A stretch of 6,515 bases of DNA, taken from positions 1,809 to 8,323 of the forward strand of contig HF991954.1 in assembly GCA_000433135.1 (NCBI GenBank), given 5' to 3'. A program made the position numbers and the translations under genes. Of this stretch, positions 5,301 through 6,515 are shown one piece after another. The notes below the pieces were generated by a model. That model saw only the letters and a list, made by a program, of their open reading frames with translations, did no database searches and was not told the origin of the DNA. Within the stretch, counting starts at the first letter, position 1. Every line of letters begins with the position of its first letter. This DNA is from Clostridium sp. CAG:921. Lineage in GTDB: Bacteria > Bacillota > Clostridia > TANB77 > CAG-465.

Positions 5301-6515
5301 GAACCATTTTCAAGTGTTCCCGAATTATTATCAAGAACTAGTAATTTTACTACATCATCATCACCAGCAGCAAGTAACATTCCTTGAGATTCAACTCCCC
5401 TTAGTTTTACTGGTTTTAAGTTTGCAACTACCACAACTTGTTTATTAATTAATTCCTCAGCTGTATAATATTTAACAAGTCCAGACACTATAGTTCTTTT
5501 TTCACTTCCAAGATCCACTGTTAACTTATACAGTTTATTTGCATTTTCAATCCTTTCAGCACTTAAAATCTGACCAACTTTTAATTCAACTTTATCAAGT
5601 TCATCAATTGTTATATATTCTTTTTCACTTTTTTCTTTTATCTCTTCACTTTTTACTACTTCTTCCACTTTAGTATTCTCCTTATTTAAGTCTATTCTAT
5701 TAAATAGATTCTCTTTTTTAGTAACTTTAGTACCATCTTCTAAAAGTCCAAATGTTTTTGCACTATCCCACACTTGAAGTGTATCTTTTACGCCAAGCTG
5801 ATCAAATATTTTTCCTGGTACTTCGATCATAAATGGTTGTAATAAAACTCCTATAATTCTTATAGTTTCAGCCAAATTATACAAAACTTGATCTAACCTT
5901 TCATTTTCATTTTTCTTTGCAAGAACCCAAGGCATAGTCAGATCTATATACTTATTAGCCTTTGAAATAATATTCCAAATAGAACTAACAGCATCACTTA
6001 TTCTAAGATCATCCATAAATAATTCGACTTTGCCAACAACATCTTGTACGACATCTATTAGATCTAAATCAACATTGACCTTGTCTATATGACTTTTTAC
6101 AATTACTCCATTGTTATATTTTTCAATCATTGCAGTTACTCTACTTACTAAATTTCCAAGGTCATTAGCAAGATCAGAGTTACACTTTTCTAAGAACATT
6201 TCTTCTGAGAAATTTCCATCTTGACCAAGTGTTACTTCTCTTAATAAAAAGTACCTTAAAGCATCAGCCGATGTCTCTTTTATATAAATTCTTGGATCCT
6301 TATAATTTCCAAACGATTTTGAAATCTTAGCTCCATCTACAACTAACCATCCATGTCCAAATATCTTCCTTGGCAATGGTAAATCAAGTGCCATCAAAAA
6401 TGCTGGCCATATTATTGAATGAAATCTAAATATTTCTTTACCAACCAAATGTAAATCTGCAGGCCAATATTTCTTCATAAGCGTATCGTCATCACTTAAA
6501 TATCCAAGTGCAGAT
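5288..6515 (-). CDS. metG: Methionyl-tRNA synthetase, C-terminal 408 residues (5' end outside window)
   Basis: Class I synthetase that charges initiator and elongator tRNA-Met. The frame stays open to the window edge, so the internal ATG at 6478 is not the start. Numbering from the first complete codon: KKYWPADLHLVGKEI (about 14-28) is the MetRS catalytic-domain block. KISKS (63-67) is the second class I signature; Ile in place of Met is a common MetRS variant. An alpha-helical anticodon-binding domain follows (about 95-265), then a Lys/Glu-rich linker (about 275-300). The C-terminal tRNA-binding OB domain of EMAPII/Trbp111 type (about 301-408) carries the motifs KVGQILSAE, TIVSGL and LRGVESQGMLLA. 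The missing part is the N-terminal Rossmann half with HIGH. Full-length relatives with this appended domain are about 630-660 residues. The stop is TAG at 5290-5288; lepB follows after 25 bases. Confidence 0.97.
   Translation of the reverse strand, partial: SALGYLSDDDTLMKKYWPADLHLVGKEIFRFHSIIWPAFLMALDLPLPRKIFGHGWLVVDGAKISKSFGNYKDPRIYIKETSADALRYFLLREVTLGQDGNFSEEMFLEKCNSDLANDLGNLVSRVTAMIEKYNNGVIVKSHIDKVNVDLDLIDVVQDVVGKVELFMDDLRISDAVSSIWNIISKANKYIDLTMPWVLAKKNENERLDQVLYNLAETIRIIGVLLQPFMIEVPGKIFDQLGVKDTLQVWDSAKTFGLLEDGTKVTKKENLFNRIDLNKENTKVEEVVKSEEIKEKSEKEYITIDELDKVELKVGQILSAERIENANKLYKLTVDLGSEKRTIVSGLVKYYTAEELINKQVVVVANLKPVKLRGVESQGMLLAAGDDDVVKLLVLDNNSGTLENGSNIH

Noticed and set aside
6314..6328. 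KISKS instead of KMSKS in MetRS as a catalytic lesion
   Set aside because: Ile at this position is a familiar variant in class I synthetases, and the surrounding block is intact.
6476..6478. ATG at 6478 as the metG start
   Set aside because: The frame continues upstream to the window edge with conserved MetRS sequence (SALGYLSDDD), so this is an internal methionine.

Overview
The window is strongly AT-rich, and every gene that can be supported lies on the minus strand. A T-box-controlled valS, a RicT/YaaT homologue, a clostridial 2[4Fe-4S] ferredoxin and A/T-ending codons all point to a low-GC anaerobic Bacillota, most likely Clostridia or a relative such as Tissierellia. The sequence alone does not fix a genus. 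This is core housekeeping chromosome; no mobile element, CRISPR array, tRNA or rRNA was seen.

In the direction of transcription (high to low coordinates) there are three apparent units. Unit 1 is metG (5' end outside the window), lepB and holB, with short gaps, closed by a hairpin terminator at 3674-3703. Unit 2 is ricT and a ferredoxin gene. It has its own sigma-A type promoter (3594-3622) and ends at a strong intrinsic terminator (2416-2453). Unit 3 starts at another sigma-A type promoter (2306-2334). It carries a complete T-box leader with a probable GUA (Val) specifier and alternative antiterminator and terminator folds, then a small two-helix membrane ORF of 64 codons, then valS, whose 3' end lies outside the window.

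The genes serve translation (methionyl- and valyl-tRNA synthetases), replication (clamp-loader delta prime), protein export (signal peptidase I), RNA processing (RicT, partner of RNase Y in Bacillus) and electron transfer (ferredoxin). The least ordinary item is the small membrane ORF between the T-box terminator and valS. Its last two codons form the valS Shine-Dalgarno, so it should be read only when tRNA-Val is uncharged and may be translationally coupled to valS.

Long stretches without a gene: 2015-2461 holds the T-box leader, its promoter and the ferredoxin terminator. The interval 3544-3726 holds the holB terminator and the ricT promoter. No other gene-free stretch exceeds about 45 bases.
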